The notes under the pieces were generated by a model. It did not search any database. It worked only from the letters and a program-made list of their open reading frames with translations, and was not told where the DNA came from. Positions 1 through 9,318 of a DNA stretch of 64,000 bases are shown piece by piece; within the stretch, counting starts at the first letter, position 1; each line of letters opens with the position of its first letter. Both the position numbers and the translations under genes were made by a program. This DNA comes from Pseudomonas sp. PDM18 (GTDB taxonomy: Bacteria; Pseudomonadota; Gammaproteobacteria; Pseudomonadales; Pseudomonadaceae): assembly GCF_014852585.1 (NCBI RefSeq), contig NZ_JACVBX010000001.1, positions 930,001 to 994,000 of the forward strand, written 5' to 3'.

Positions 1-416
1 AAGGCAATGAAGGCCAGCGCGGCGCAGCGGGCAAATACCCGGGGCTGCAACTGGAACACGCCGAACAGCAGGATCAGCACATAGAGCACCATCAGCGTAC
101 CGCGCGCGGTATCGACGTTGGCCAGGAACAATGTGTTCCAGACCACCGCCACCAGCACCTGCGGTTCGGTCATGCTCGGGTCGCTGAAGCGTTGGTTGCG
201 CCCGCTGAAAAACAGCCAGGCGAACACCAGCTGGCTGCCGGCGACCAGCAGCGTACAGGTCAGGGCAAAGCTGACGGGCGCGCGATAGAACTCGCCGAAC
301 ACGGCCAACCACAGCAACAGAAGCGCCAGGGCATAGGTCCCGAGGGCCATGCCGAATCGCCTGATGAGTAGTTTTTGTAAGGCGTGCTGCTTCAGAGGTG
401 GTTTCAGCGTGCTCAT
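1..416 (-). CDS. N-terminal membrane region of a probable diguanylate cyclase (partial, runs off the left edge)
   Basis: The reverse strand is open from an ATG at 416 to the window edge, about 138 codons, with GGAG just upstream. The translation begins MSTLKPPLKQHALQ and has four or more hydrophobic helices, including ALGTYALALLLLWLAVF, FALTCTLLVAG and GTLMVLYVLILLFGVF. This resembles the membrane sensor half of SadC-type GGDEF proteins, and in P. aeruginosa sadC lies next to the class I fumarase gene as here (synteny from memory). The catalytic GGDEF domain would lie outside the window, so the enzymatic assignment is inference. It is divergent from fumarase, with 263 bases shared upstream. 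Confidence 0.6.
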   Translation of the reverse strand, partial: MSTLKPPLKQHALQKLLIRRFGMALGTYALALLLLWLAVFGEFYRAPVSFALTCTLLVAGSQLVFAWLFFSGRNQRFSDPSMTEPQVLVAVVWNTLFLANVDTARGTLMVLYVLILLFGVFQLQPRVFARCAALAFIA

Positions 417-679
417 GGGGCTCCGTCCCGTAATGGCACCTGGCCTTCACTCTACTATCAAAGCGCCCCAGTGCCTAGCCGATCGGAATGTGGGCGGTCA
501 GCGAGCTCTTTGATAAGAGCTGCGGGTTATCTGGGACCAAGGTCGGATCACTGGCGAGTGCGCGGCAAGCGGCCGCGGCGCTATACTATGGCGCCTTTTT
601 TCGCCGCAGCCGTGTCGGCGAAACCCTGATGTAGCAGGCTAGAAGCCTGTCTTACCCTGCCTGAAGAGGACCGTGCTCC

Positions 680-2203
680 ATGGCCGTGATCAAGCAAGAC
701 GACCTGATCCAGAGCGTCGCCGATGCCCTGCAGTTCATCTCCTACTACCACCCGGTTGATTTCATCCAGGCCATGCATGAGGCCTACCTGCGCGAAGAAT
801 CGCCGGCTGCCCGGGACTCGATGGCGCAGATCCTGATCAACTCGCGCATGTGCGCCACCGGCCACCGCCCGATCTGCCAGGACACCGGTATCGTCACCGT
901 GTTCGTCCGCGTCGGCATGGATGTGAGCTGGGCCGGCGCCACCATGAGCGTCGACGACATGATCAACGAAGGCGTACGCCGCGCCTACAACCTGCCGGAG
1001 AACGTCCTGCGTGCCTCCATCCTGGCCGACCCGGCGGGCGCGCGTAAGAACACCAAGGACAACACCCCGGCCGTGATCCACTACTCCATCGTCCCGGGCA
1101 ACACCGTGGAAGTGGACGTGGCAGCCAAGGGCGGCGGCTCCGAGAACAAATCGAAGATGGCGATGCTCAACCCGTCCGACTCCATCGTCGACTGGGTCCT
1201 GAAGACCGTTCCGACCATGGGCGCCGGCTGGTGCCCGCCGGGCATGCTCGGCATCGGCATCGGCGGCACCGCCGAGAAGGCCGCGGTGATGGCGAAGGAA
1301 GTCCTGATGGACGAGATCGACATCCACGAGCTGAAGGCCCGCGGTCCGCAGAACAAGATCGAGGAAATGCGCCTCGAACTGTTCGAGAAGGTCAATCAGC
1401 TGGGTATCGGTGCCCAGGGCCTGGGCGGCCTGACCACGGTGCTGGACGTGAAGATCATGGACTACCCGACCCACGCAGCTTCCCTGCCGGTGTGCATGAT
1501 CCCCAACTGCGCCGCCACCCGCCACGCACACTTCGTGCTCGATGGCTCCGGCCCCGCCGAGCTGGAAGCACCGTCCCTGGACGCCTACCCGGAGATCGTC
1601 TGGGAAGCCGGCCCGTCCGCGCGCCGCGTCAACCTGGACAGCATCACCCCGGAAGAAGTGCAGAGCTGGAAGCCGGGCGAGACCATCCTGCTCAACGGCA
1701 AGATGCTCACCGGCCGCGACGCTGCGCACAAGCGCATGGTCGACATGCTGAACAAGGGCGAAGAGCTGCCGGTGGACCTCAAGGGCCGCTTCATCTACTA
1801 CGTCGGCCCGGTCGATCCGGTCGGTGACGAAGTGGTTGGCCCGGCTGGCCCGACCACCGCGACCCGCATGGACAAGTTCACCCGCCAGATCCTCGAGCAG
1901 ACCGGTCTGCTGGGCATGATCGGCAAGTCCGAGCGCGGCCCGATCGCCATCGAGGCAATCAAGGACAACAAGGCCGTCTACCTGATGGCCGTGGGCGGCG
2001 CTGCCTACCTGGTCGCCCAGGCGATCAAGAAGTCCAAGGTCCTGGCCTTCGCCGAACTGGGCATGGAAGCGATCTACGAGTTCGAAGTCAAAGACATGCC
2101 GGTGACCGTTGCGGTCGACACCAATGGCGAGTCGGTGCACATCACCGGCCCGGCCATCTGGCAGAAGAAGATCGCCGAGAACCTGGCGGTGGAAGTGCAG
2201 TAA
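680..2203 (+). CDS. Class I (iron-sulfur) fumarate hydratase
   Basis: Converts fumarate to L-malate in the TCA cycle using an oxygen-sensitive [4Fe-4S] cluster in the cytoplasm. The 507-residue product has the full class I two-domain length. Candidate cluster cysteines are Cys66 (ICQDTG), Cys185 (GWCPPG) and Cys277 (NCAATRH), with the spacing expected of single-chain class I fumarases. The glycine-rich KGGGSENKSKM lies near 150-160. The ATG at 680 is preceded by GAAGAGGA. The upstream region holds a TATACT -10-like hexamer at 582-587 inside the imperfect palindrome GGCGC...GCGCC (577-595). A strong terminator follows, so the gene is probably monocistronic. Class I fumarases in Pseudomonas coexist with an iron-independent class II enzyme used under iron limitation (family knowledge). 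Confidence 0.93.
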   Translation: MAVIKQDDLIQSVADALQFISYYHPVDFIQAMHEAYLREESPAARDSMAQILINSRMCATGHRPICQDTGIVTVFVRVGMDVSWAGATMSVDDMINEGVRRAYNLPENVLRASILADPAGARKNTKDNTPAVIHYSIVPGNTVEVDVAAKGGGSENKSKMAMLNPSDSIVDWVLKTVPTMGAGWCPPGMLGIGIGGTAEKAAVMAKEVLMDEIDIHELKARGPQNKIEEMRLELFEKVNQLGIGAQGLGGLTTVLDVKIMDYPTHAASLPVCMIPNCAATRHAHFVLDGSGPAELEAPSLDAYPEIVWEAGPSARRVNLDSITPEEVQSWKPGETILLNGKMLTGRDAAHKRMVDMLNKGEELPVDLKGRFIYYVGPVDPVGDEVVGPAGPTTATRMDKFTRQILEQTGLLGMIGKSERGPIAIEAIKDNKAVYLMAVGGAAYLVAQAIKKSKVLAFAELGMEAIYEFEVKDMPVTVAVDTNGESVHITGPAIWQKKIAENLAVEVQ

Positions 2204-2221
2204 TCACTGCATGAGCGCCCC

Positions 2222-2256
2222 ATGAAAAAGCCCGGCCAAGTGCCGGGCTTTTTCAT
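2222..2256 (+). terminator. Rho-independent terminator of the fumarase gene
   Basis: Perfect 15-bp inverted repeat ATGAAAAAGCCCGGC / GCCGGGCTTTTTCAT with the loop CAAGT. The descending arm carries five T. The A/T flanks make it bidirectional in form, so it could also insulate the minus-strand gene ending at 2280. Confidence 0.9.
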
Positions 2257-2279
2257 GTCTGCGATTCAGGTCCTGAAGG

Positions 2280-2582
2280 TCAGGCGCTGCGCGGCACCCG
2301 GCTCAGCTCGACGATGTTGTCACGGCGCTGGGCGAGGAACCGCGTGCAGCTCACCCGCAGGAAGGAAGCGAAGTTCACCACCTCCCCGCGGTAGTCCATC
2401 ACCTCGTCGTAGAGCTTGGTGATCAGTTGATTGGTGGTCATGCCGTCCACCTCGGCGATCTCGCGCAGGATGTCCCAGAACTGGTTCTCCAGACGCAGCG
2501 TGGTGACCACGCCGCGGATGCGCAGCGAGCGCGAGCGTGACTCGTAGAGAATCGGGTCGGCCTTTACGTAGAGTTCGCACAT
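2280..2582 (-). CDS. Ribbon-helix-helix domain protein (100 aa)
   Basis: A small cytoplasmic protein resembling the RHH_4 family: a beta strand (GVVTTLRLENQFW) followed by two helices (WDILREIAEV, TTNQLITKLYDEV). This is the fold of MetJ/Arc DNA-binding dimers. The start at 2582 (MCELYVKADP) is chosen because GGAGGAG lies 6-7 bases upstream. The upstream in-frame extension to 2750 runs into the neighbouring gene's 3' end and looks non-coding. Its DNA target is unknown. The C-terminus (ASFLRVSCTRFLAQRRD) is conserved-looking and not part of the core RHH fold. It lies between the fumarase terminator and the DJ-1 gene on the same strand as the latter. Confidence 0.75.
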   Translation of the reverse strand: MCELYVKADPILYESRSRSLRIRGVVTTLRLENQFWDILREIAEVDGMTTNQLITKLYDEVMDYRGEVVNFASFLRVSCTRFLAQRRDNIVELSRVPRSA

Positions 2583-2616
2583 GGACGGCTCCTCCAGGCT
2601 GGTTAACGGAATCAGT

Positions 2617-3198
2617 TTACAGGCTGATCTTCGTGCCCAGCACGTCGAGGAATTTCGCCAGCCAGGCGGGGTGTGCCGGCCAAGCCGGAGCGGTGACCAG
2701 GTTACCGTCGACGTGGGCGGCGTCCACCGGAATGTCCACATACTCGCCACCGGCCAGCGTCACTTCCGGGCCGCAGGCCGGGTAGGCGCTGCACGCGCGG
2801 CCCTTGAGCACGCCAGCGGCGGCCAGCAACTGGGCGCCATGGCAGACGGCAGCGATGGGCTTCTTCGCGGCATCGAAGGCTTTCACCAGTTCGATCACCT
2901 TGGCGTTCAGGCGCAAGTATTCCGGGGCGCGGCCGCCGGGGATCAGCAGCGCGTCGTAGTCTTCGGCGCGCACAGCGGCGAAGTCAGCGTTGAGGGCGAA
3001 GTTGTGCCCAGGCTTCTCGCTGTAGGTCTGGTCGCCTTCGAAATCGTGGATGGCGGTGCGGATGCTCTGACCGGCCTTCTTGTCGGGGCAGACGGCATGG
3101 ACGGTGTGCCCGACCATCAGCAGTGCCTGGAACGGCACCATGGTTTCGTAGTCTTCGGCGTAATCGCCGACCAGCATCAGGATCTTCTTCGCGGCCAT
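2617..3198 (-). CDS. DJ-1/PfpI family protein
   Basis: A 193-residue single-domain member of the class I glutamine amidotransferase-like superfamily. The nucleophile elbow AAVCHGAQ places the reactive cysteine at 119 followed by His120. The acidic partner is probably Glu15 in GDYAEDYE, and the PGGRAPEYL loop lies near 87-95. Members act as glyoxalase III/deglycase-type enzymes, chaperones or peptidases, and the activity here cannot be told from sequence. The start at 3198 is preferred over 3207 because GGGAG lies 9 bases upstream. Stress or aldehyde detoxification would fit the aldehyde-rich gene island that follows, but this is inference. Confidence 0.85.
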   Translation of the reverse strand: MAAKKILMLVGDYAEDYETMVPFQALLMVGHTVHAVCPDKKAGQSIRTAIHDFEGDQTYSEKPGHNFALNADFAAVRAEDYDALLIPGGRAPEYLRLNAKVIELVKAFDAAKKPIAAVCHGAQLLAAAGVLKGRACSAYPACGPEVTLAGGEYVDIPVDAAHVDGNLVTAPAWPAHPAWLAKFLDVLGTKISL

Positions 3199-3289
3199 CG
3201 TGGGCATCTCCCGGCAGGGCCCGACCGTGGTGGCCAGGCATGCGGGAGAGCTTAGTCAGTCAGGCTGCCGGCGGGGTAATACGCCGCTA

Positions 3290-4954
3290 CTACACCGTCG
3301 CGCGCTGGGCCGGCTCTACGGCCGGACGCTGTTCGGCGACCTGGCGCGCGTCTTCGAGGATCAGGTCGGCGCCCTTCTCCGCCACCATCATCACCGCGGC
3401 GTTGGTGTTGCCGGAGGTGACATTGGGGAAGATCGACGCATCGACCACGCGCAGCCCCTTGAGACCATGCACGCGCAGGCGGTTGTCCACCACTGAGGTC
3501 TGCGCGTCACTACCCATGGCGCAGCTGCCGCACAGGTGGTAGATCGAGCCGCAGTTCTCACGGAAGTACTGCAGCATCTGCTCGTCGGACTGAGTAGCGG
3601 GGCCCGGCAGGACTTCTTCCACGGTGATCTTCTTCAGCGCGGGGGCGTTCATGATCTTGCGGATCAGGTGGCTGCCCTGGATAGCCTCGTCGATATCCTT
3701 CTGCGTGCTCAGGTAGTTCGGGTCGATCAGTGCGGCGTCGGCCGGGTTCTTCGAGGCGATGCGGATCTCGCCGCGGCTGGTCGGACGGCAGGGGTTGAAG
3801 CAGAGCAGGAAGCCCGAATACGGCTCGGGTTTCAGGCTGGCCTTGTTGCTCTTGGGAATCTGGTAGGACAGCGGGTTGAAGTACAGCTGCAGGTTCGGGT
3901 GCTCCAGCTGATCGTCGCTGCGGAAGAAGCCGCCGCTCTGGTTCACGCTCATCGACAGCGGGCCCTTGCGGGTCAGCAGGTACTCCAGGCCAAGTTTCGC
4001 CTGGCCGAACAGCGAGCCGAAGTCATCGTTCAGGGTGCGGATATTGGCCTTGTAGTAGTAGCTGACGCACAGGTGGTCCTGCAGGTTCTTGCCCACGGCG
4101 GGCAGTTGGTGCACCTGGGGAATCTGGTGCTGGTCGAGCAGTTCGCGGTCGGCAACCCCGGACAGTTGCAGCAGCTTGGGCGAATCCACCGCACCGGCGG
4201 CGAGGATGACTTCGCGCTCGGCGCGGAACTCACGCTGCACGCCGCTCTGCTTCACGCTCACACCGATGGCGCGCTTGTTCTCGTCGAACAGCACGCGCTC
4301 CACCAGCGCGTTGCGCTCGATGGTCAGGTTTACGCGGTTCTGCGCCGGATGCAGGTAGGCGAAGCTGCTGGAGCAGCGCTGGCCGTTCTTCGTATTGACG
4401 TCATACAGGCCGGCGCCTTCGAAGTCCTTGCCGTTGAAGTCGTCGCTCAGGGGATAGCCCAGCTCCTGGCAGCCTTCGAGGAAGCGGTCGCAGATCGGAT
4501 GGGTATGGCCCTTCATGGGCGTGATCCGGATAGGACCGTCAGCGCCGTGGTACTCAGTGTTGCCCAGCGGGTGCGATTCCAGCTTGCGGAAGTACGGCAG
4601 CACGTCCTGGAACGACCAGCCGTCGTTGCCGTTGGCGGCCCAGTCATCGAAGTCGTGGGCCTGGCCACGCACGTAGATCATCGCGTTGATCGATCCCGAA
4701 CCACCCTGCACCTTGCCGCGCGGCGCATAGAGTTCGCGATTGGCGAGCTGCTTCTGCGGCTGGCTGTAGTACATCCAGTTGAAGGTCGGGTTGTAGTAGA
4801 GCTTGGCGAAGCCCACCGGGATCTTGAACCAGTGCGAGCTGTCCTTACCGCCGGCTTCCAGCAGCAGGACGCTGTGTTCGCCCGATTCGCTCAGGCGGGC
4901 GGCGAGGATGCAACCGGCTGAACCGGCGCCGACGATGATGTAGTCGTATTTCAT
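3290..4954 (-). CDS. GMC-family FAD-dependent alcohol oxidoreductase
   Basis: Oxidises a primary alcohol to an aldehyde with FAD; choline dehydrogenase and alkanol dehydrogenases are relatives. The 554-residue product starts with the Rossmann dinucleotide motif YDYIIVGAGSAG (about 4-15). The GMC signature GKVQGGSGSINAM lies near 80-92, and a second signature (GAVDSPKLLQLSG) near 254-266. The C-terminal active site has His in IYHLCGSCAMG and Asn in SGNTNAAV. It is the last gene of the ALDH-MFS-dehydratase-GMC operon, 64 bases after the dehydratase. No strong Shine-Dalgarno sequence precedes the ATG at 4954. The substrate is unknown and is probably the alcohol imported by the operon's permease. 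Confidence 0.88.
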   Translation of the reverse strand: MKYDYIIVGAGSAGCILAARLSESGEHSVLLLEAGGKDSSHWFKIPVGFAKLYYNPTFNWMYYSQPQKQLANRELYAPRGKVQGGSGSINAMIYVRGQAHDFDDWAANGNDGWSFQDVLPYFRKLESHPLGNTEYHGADGPIRITPMKGHTHPICDRFLEGCQELGYPLSDDFNGKDFEGAGLYDVNTKNGQRCSSSFAYLHPAQNRVNLTIERNALVERVLFDENKRAIGVSVKQSGVQREFRAEREVILAAGAVDSPKLLQLSGVADRELLDQHQIPQVHQLPAVGKNLQDHLCVSYYYKANIRTLNDDFGSLFGQAKLGLEYLLTRKGPLSMSVNQSGGFFRSDDQLEHPNLQLYFNPLSYQIPKSNKASLKPEPYSGFLLCFNPCRPTSRGEIRIASKNPADAALIDPNYLSTQKDIDEAIQGSHLIRKIMNAPALKKITVEEVLPGPATQSDEQMLQYFRENCGSIYHLCGSCAMGSDAQTSVVDNRLRVHGLKGLRVVDASIFPNVTSGNTNAAVMMVAEKGADLILEDARQVAEQRPAVEPAQRATV

Positions 4955-5018
4955 GGAATGCGTACCGCGGTATTGGGTAAAACCCCGCGCACTCTTTCGA
5001 GGACGCGCGGGTCCGACA

Positions 5019-6236
5019 TCAGCCTTTGGCCGGTGCGTTGTCTTTCACGTCGACGGGGTCCGGGCCCATCTGCAGGTGCAGGCGCTCGCCGGTGTAGGGG
5101 CTGTGGGCGCGCACCACGTCCATGTTCAGCTCGACGCCAAGGCCGGGCTCGCTGGACGGGATGATGTAACCGTCTTCCCACTGCAGCGGCTTCTTCAGCA
5201 CCTGCGCGTGGAAGCCGTCCCAGGTGCCGATGCTTTCCTGGATCAGGAAGTTCGGCGTGCAGGCCGCCAGTTGGAAGCTCGCCGCCGCGCCGATGGGGCC
5301 GTTGTAGAGGTGCGGGGCAATCTGCGCGTAGAAGGCTTCGGCCATGGAGGCGATCTTCTTGCCTTCGAGCAGGCCGCCGCAGCGACCGACGTTCATCTGC
5401 AGGATCGACGCGCCGCCGGCCTGCAGTAACTTGAAGAATTCGTACTTGGTGGTCAGGCGCTCGCCGGTGGCAATCGGGATGCTGGTCTTGGCGGCAACCT
5501 GGCCCATGGCTTCTTCCTGGCCCGGCGGGATCGGCTCCTCGAACCACAGCGGGTCGTACTTCTCCAGGCGCCTGGCCAGGCGGATGGCCGAGGACGGCAC
5601 CATCTGCCCGTGGGTGCCGAACAGCAGGTCGCATTTACTACCCACCGCTTCGCGGATCTTGCGGCAGAAGGTCTCGCAGCGATCCAGCACTTCCAGCGAT
5701 ACCTGGTGGCCGGAGAACGCCGTGTAGGGGCCGGCCGGGTCGAACTTCAGCGCGGTGAAGCCGAGCTTCATATTCTCAATGGCGCACTCGGCGGCCAGTT
5801 CCGGGTCGGAGTAGTCGTACTCGCCCTGGGCGTTCTTCGGGTACAGGTAGGTGTAGGAGCGCAGGCGCTCGTGGACCTTGCCGCCGAGCAACTCGTAGAC
5901 CGGCTTGTTCGCCGCCTTGCCGATGATGTCCCAGCAGGCCATTTCCAGGCCGCTGACGATGCCCATCATGGTCAGGTCGGGGCGCTGGGTGAAACCGCTC
6001 GAATAGGCGCGACGGAAGAAGCGCTCGATATGGTGCGGGTCCTGGTTCTCCAGGTAGCGGCCGAACACGTCCTCGATGGCCGGGACCATGACCTTGGGAT
6101 GGAAGGTGGCGGCATAGATCTCGCCGACGCCTTCGATGCCGCAATCGGTCTTCAGCTTGACGAACAGCCAGTACATACCACCGACGTGGGGCGGCGGGAC
6201 GGCGACCACATGGGTTTCGAGGGAGACGATCTTCAT
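5019..6236 (-). CDS. Mandelate racemase/muconate lactonizing enzyme family protein (probable sugar-acid dehydratase)
   Basis: A 405-residue enolase-superfamily protein. The N-terminal capping domain (1-about 125) has the flexible loop VVAVPPPHVGG. In the barrel, the metal-binding acids probably include Asp in CDLLFGTHGQM, Glu in WFEEPIPP and Glu in ATGERLTTKYEF, and a catalytic His is probable in IAPHLYNGPIG. This arrangement resembles acid-sugar dehydratases of the galactonate/mannonate type more than cycloisomerases (inference). It overlaps the upstream MFS gene by the ATGA tetranucleotide (6233-6236), showing translational coupling. Its product would be a 2-keto-3-deoxy acid. No aldolase or kinase for such a product is in the window, so the pathway is incomplete here. 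Confidence 0.85.
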   Translation of the reverse strand: MKIVSLETHVVAVPPPHVGGMYWLFVKLKTDCGIEGVGEIYAATFHPKVMVPAIEDVFGRYLENQDPHHIERFFRRAYSSGFTQRPDLTMMGIVSGLEMACWDIIGKAANKPVYELLGGKVHERLRSYTYLYPKNAQGEYDYSDPELAAECAIENMKLGFTALKFDPAGPYTAFSGHQVSLEVLDRCETFCRKIREAVGSKCDLLFGTHGQMVPSSAIRLARRLEKYDPLWFEEPIPPGQEEAMGQVAAKTSIPIATGERLTTKYEFFKLLQAGGASILQMNVGRCGGLLEGKKIASMAEAFYAQIAPHLYNGPIGAAASFQLAACTPNFLIQESIGTWDGFHAQVLKKPLQWEDGYIIPSSEPGLGVELNMDVVRAHSPYTGERLHLQMGPDPVDVKDNAPAKG

Positions 6237-7531
6237 GCTTGTTTCGCTCTCTTCTGGATGCGCTTGTTCAGGATCAGGGTGGCGACCACGCCCAGCAGGC
6301 CCATCACCACGACGTAGGAGAAATAGATCTGGTAGCCGACGAAGCCGGGGAAGCGGTCAGTGATCCAGCCGTTGAGCAGCGGCAGGTAGGCATCGGGCGA
6401 GTAGCCGATGACCGAGATGATGCCGATGGCCAGGCCGGTGACGCGCAGCGGGATGCGGCAGTCGTCCAGCACGGCCCAGTACAGGCCGCGGATGGCGTAG
6501 GTCATCAGGCCGATGAAGATCACCAGGAAGATCAGCACGCCGAGCACATGCAGGCTCGGCAGCACGATCAGGCCGATCATGCCCAGCGCGGAGAGCAACA
6601 TCGCCCAGGTCAGCACGCCGGCCTTGGAGAAGCGGTCACCCAGCCAGCCACCGCCGATGCCGCCCACCGGGCGCATCCAGAGCTTGATGGTGGTGATGAT
6701 GCCAGCAGCGGTGGCGGAGAGGCCGAAACCGCCTTCCTGCAGGTAGGCCGAGAAGCTGTAGGTGGCCCAGAAGAAGTGGTAGCCGCAGAAGACGATGGCG
6801 GTGACCAGCCAGAGTTCGGGGATGCGCAGCAGGGTGCGGAAGTCTTCCAGCAGGTTGCCCTTTTCGGCGCGGGACTGCTTGCCGTTCTTCTGCGGATCGC
6901 GCACCAGCATCAGCGCGGCGCCCAGCACGATGCAGAAGATCGCGTACATATGGATGACCAGTTGCAGGCCCTGGGCGTTCTTCTCGCCACGGGTCTCGGT
7001 GACGTAGGCGAACAGCGCGATGGCAATAGTCGCCAGCAGCGCCTCGACCAGCCCGCGGCCACCGTCGAGCACGCCGAAGAAGCGCCCCTGCTCATCTTCG
7101 CCGGCGAGCATCTTCACCCGCTTGATCAGCGCGGCCCAGAATGTCAGGCCGGTGGTGACGCCGAAACCGCAGAAGATCACCAGCAGCGTGTCGAAGCCCG
7201 GCAGCATGGCGTACCACATACCGAGCAGGCCGGTGCCGATCAGCGAGAAGCTGATCAGGAAGCGCGGTGACAGGCGATCCGCCAGCCAGCCGCTGGGCAG
7301 GTAGCTGAGCAGGAAGGCGGTGCCGAGGATCGAATAGAGGTAGCCCAGTTCGCTGTTGTTGATCGCCAGCGCCTCGAGCATGGTGCTCTGATACACCTGG
7401 CGCAGATACAGCATCGGGTAGATCGCCCCCGCCGCGAGCACGAGCAGTGCGAGCTGGATGTAACGGGTGAGGTTGGCGTTAGCGGGCACGGCCATGGGCA
7501 TGGCTTCTGCACTTATTGTTTTTTTCATCAT
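6233..7531 (-). CDS. MFS transporter of the GMC/dehydratase operon
   Basis: About 432 residues with roughly 12 hydrophobic helices. The first is IQLALLVLAAGAIYPMLYL, and the cytoplasmic 2-3 loop carries the MFS-type SGWLADRLSPRF. The central loop near residue 210 is charged (RDPQKNGKQSRAEKGN). An organic acid or sugar-acid uptake role fits its position between the ALDH and the dehydratase genes. The ATG-ATG pair at 7531/7528 is preferred to the in-frame 7561 because the latter begins a low-complexity leader (MPATEPAARC). It overlaps the downstream gene by 4 bases. Confidence 0.83.
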   Translation of the reverse strand: MMKKTISAEAMPMAVPANANLTRYIQLALLVLAAGAIYPMLYLRQVYQSTMLEALAINNSELGYLYSILGTAFLLSYLPSGWLADRLSPRFLISFSLIGTGLLGMWYAMLPGFDTLLVIFCGFGVTTGLTFWAALIKRVKMLAGEDEQGRFFGVLDGGRGLVEALLATIAIALFAYVTETRGEKNAQGLQLVIHMYAIFCIVLGAALMLVRDPQKNGKQSRAEKGNLLEDFRTLLRIPELWLVTAIVFCGYHFFWATYSFSAYLQEGGFGLSATAAGIITTIKLWMRPVGGIGGGWLGDRFSKAGVLTWAMLLSALGMIGLIVLPSLHVLGVLIFLVIFIGLMTYAIRGLYWAVLDDCRIPLRVTGLAIGIISVIGYSPDAYLPLLNGWITDRFPGFVGYQIYFSYVVVMGLLGVVATLILNKRIQKRAKQA

Positions 7532-7634
7532 GCATCTCGCAGCCGGCTCGGTCGCCGGCAACTGGTCGGAACAGCAGTGGGAGTGACGGAGCCCAGGCAG
7601 TGGGCCCCGTGGGTTGGATCAGCAGATCAGCGAA

Positions 7635-9056
7635 TCAGAACTTCAGGACCACGAGGCGCGTCTGGGTGAACTCCAGCATCCCGTGCTTGCCGTCGTCGCC
7701 GCCCAGGCCCGAGCGCTTCCAGCCGGCGTGGAAGCCCTGGTAGGGGTCGGCGGGCGTGCGGTTGATGTAGATCTCGCCAGCCTCGATGTGGTTGGCGACC
7801 TTCATGGCGTTGCGGTAGTTCTCGGTGAACAGCACCGAGGACAGGCCGAACTGGTGGTCGTTGGCCATGGTCAGCGCGTCGTCGAGGGTCTCGTAGGACA
7901 GCACCGGCAGCACCGGGCCGAAGATTTCCTCCTGAACGATCTCCATGTCCTGGCGGCAGCCGCTAAGCAGGGTCGCCGGATAGAAGTGGCCGGCGCCCTC
8001 GGGCAGCACGCCGCCGCACTCCAGCACGGCACCTTCGGCCAGCGCGCGCTGGACCTTGGCGTGCACGTCCTGGCGGGCGCGGGCGTGTTGCAGCGGGCCC
8101 ATCAGGCTGGCGTCTCTGGCACGGTTGCCAATGCGCACGGCGGCCATCTTCTCGCGCAGCAGGGCGAGGAAACGCTCATGCACGCTGGCCTGCACGTAGA
8201 CGCGCTCAATGGCGGTGCACAGCTGGCCGCAGTGGGTGGTCTTGGAGGCGACGATGGCGACGGCAGCTTTATCCAGGTCGGCATCCGCCTCGATGATCGC
8301 CGGGGTCTTCCCGCCCAGTTCCAGGGATGGCTTGGCGATGTTGGCCTTGCAGTAGTCGAGCACGATACGGCCGGCGCCGACGCTGCCGGTGAGGGTGATC
8401 AGGCCGATCTGCGGCTGCTGGCAGAGCACGGCGGCGACGTCGTGATTCATGGTCAGCACGTTCAGCACGCCGGCGGGCAGGCCGGCTTCCTCGGCGCAAC
8501 GGGCGATCTCGAAGGCGGAAGTCGGGGTGTTGTTGCTCGGGCGCACCACCACGGTGTTGCCGGTGATCAGCGCCGGCGCGACCTTGCGCAGGAAGGTGTA
8601 CACCGGGTAGTTGAACGGGATCAGCGCCACGACCACGCCGATCGGTTCGCGCTGCAGCAGGATGGTTTCGTCGGCGGAATCGCTGGGTATGACTTCGCCT
8701 TCGATGCGACGCGCCCATTCGGCGTGGTAGCGGGTGATCTGGCCGGCGTAGAAAGCTTCGCTGCTGGCGTCGGCCAGGCTCTTGCCGGACTCAGCGGCCA
8801 GGGCGGCGCCGATACGATCGGCGTTACGCTCCAGCGCTTCGGCGAAGCGGCGCAGGTGCTCGCCACGCTCGATGGCCGGCAGGCGGGCCCAACCGCGCTG
8901 GGCGCGAGCGGCGGCTTCCACGGCGTTGCGCACATCGGCTTCGGTCGCAGCCGGCACCTGGGCGACCTGCTGCTCGGTCGCCGGGTCGTACACGGCGATG
9001 TGGGCGGAGGAAGCTTCGGCAAAGCGGCCGTCGATGAAGTTTCGATCTGTACGCAT
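7635..9056 (-). CDS. NAD(P)-dependent aldehyde dehydrogenase, AldA-like
   Basis: Oxidises an aldehyde to its carboxylate. The product is about 473 residues. The catalytic cysteine lies in THCGQLCTAIERVYV, the general base Glu in LELGGKTPAII, and the cofactor loop in LTGSVGAGRIV. The C-terminal signature GFHAGWKRSGLGGDDGKHG closely resembles E. coli AldA (lactaldehyde dehydrogenase), as remembered. The start at 9056 is chosen because AGGA lies 7 bases upstream. It is the first gene of the operon, so the GMC enzyme and this ALDH together would carry an alcohol to an acid that the dehydratase could then use. The 262 bases upstream, to the LysR gene at 9319, hold no other gene I can support. Confidence 0.88.
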   Translation of the reverse strand: MRTDRNFIDGRFAEASSAHIAVYDPATEQQVAQVPAATEADVRNAVEAAARAQRGWARLPAIERGEHLRRFAEALERNADRIGAALAAESGKSLADASSEAFYAGQITRYHAEWARRIEGEVIPSDSADETILLQREPIGVVVALIPFNYPVYTFLRKVAPALITGNTVVVRPSNNTPTSAFEIARCAEEAGLPAGVLNVLTMNHDVAAVLCQQPQIGLITLTGSVGAGRIVLDYCKANIAKPSLELGGKTPAIIEADADLDKAAVAIVASKTTHCGQLCTAIERVYVQASVHERFLALLREKMAAVRIGNRARDASLMGPLQHARARQDVHAKVQRALAEGAVLECGGVLPEGAGHFYPATLLSGCRQDMEIVQEEIFGPVLPVLSYETLDDALTMANDHQFGLSSVLFTENYRNAMKVANHIEAGEIYINRTPADPYQGFHAGWKRSGLGGDDGKHGMLEFTQTRLVVLKF

Positions 9057-9318
9057 GGTCATGTCCTGTCGTTCTAGCAAGGCTTCGGGCCGGGGGCGGC
9101 CCCACGCAACGACAAGGTGCAGACTGGCTCATGCAAGCGACGGGCAAGTCGGCGCGGCGCAGGCAGGAAGGTGACTCTTGTCGTTATCGGTTGGCCGAAG
9201 TTTCGACAGCCGCCCAGGTCACGACAAGCGATTAATAGACCGCCATAACATGCAAAAAACGCAGGTTAGTGCGCGTAGGAAAGTCACCACTTCCTACAGG
9301 AAACGACGATGGATTCGT

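Noticed and set aside
581-2140. 519-codon open frame antisense to fumarase
   Set aside because: Its His/Asp/Val/Gly/Ala-rich composition is that of the complement of a GC-rich gene, it has no family motifs, and the sense frame is a complete fumarase.
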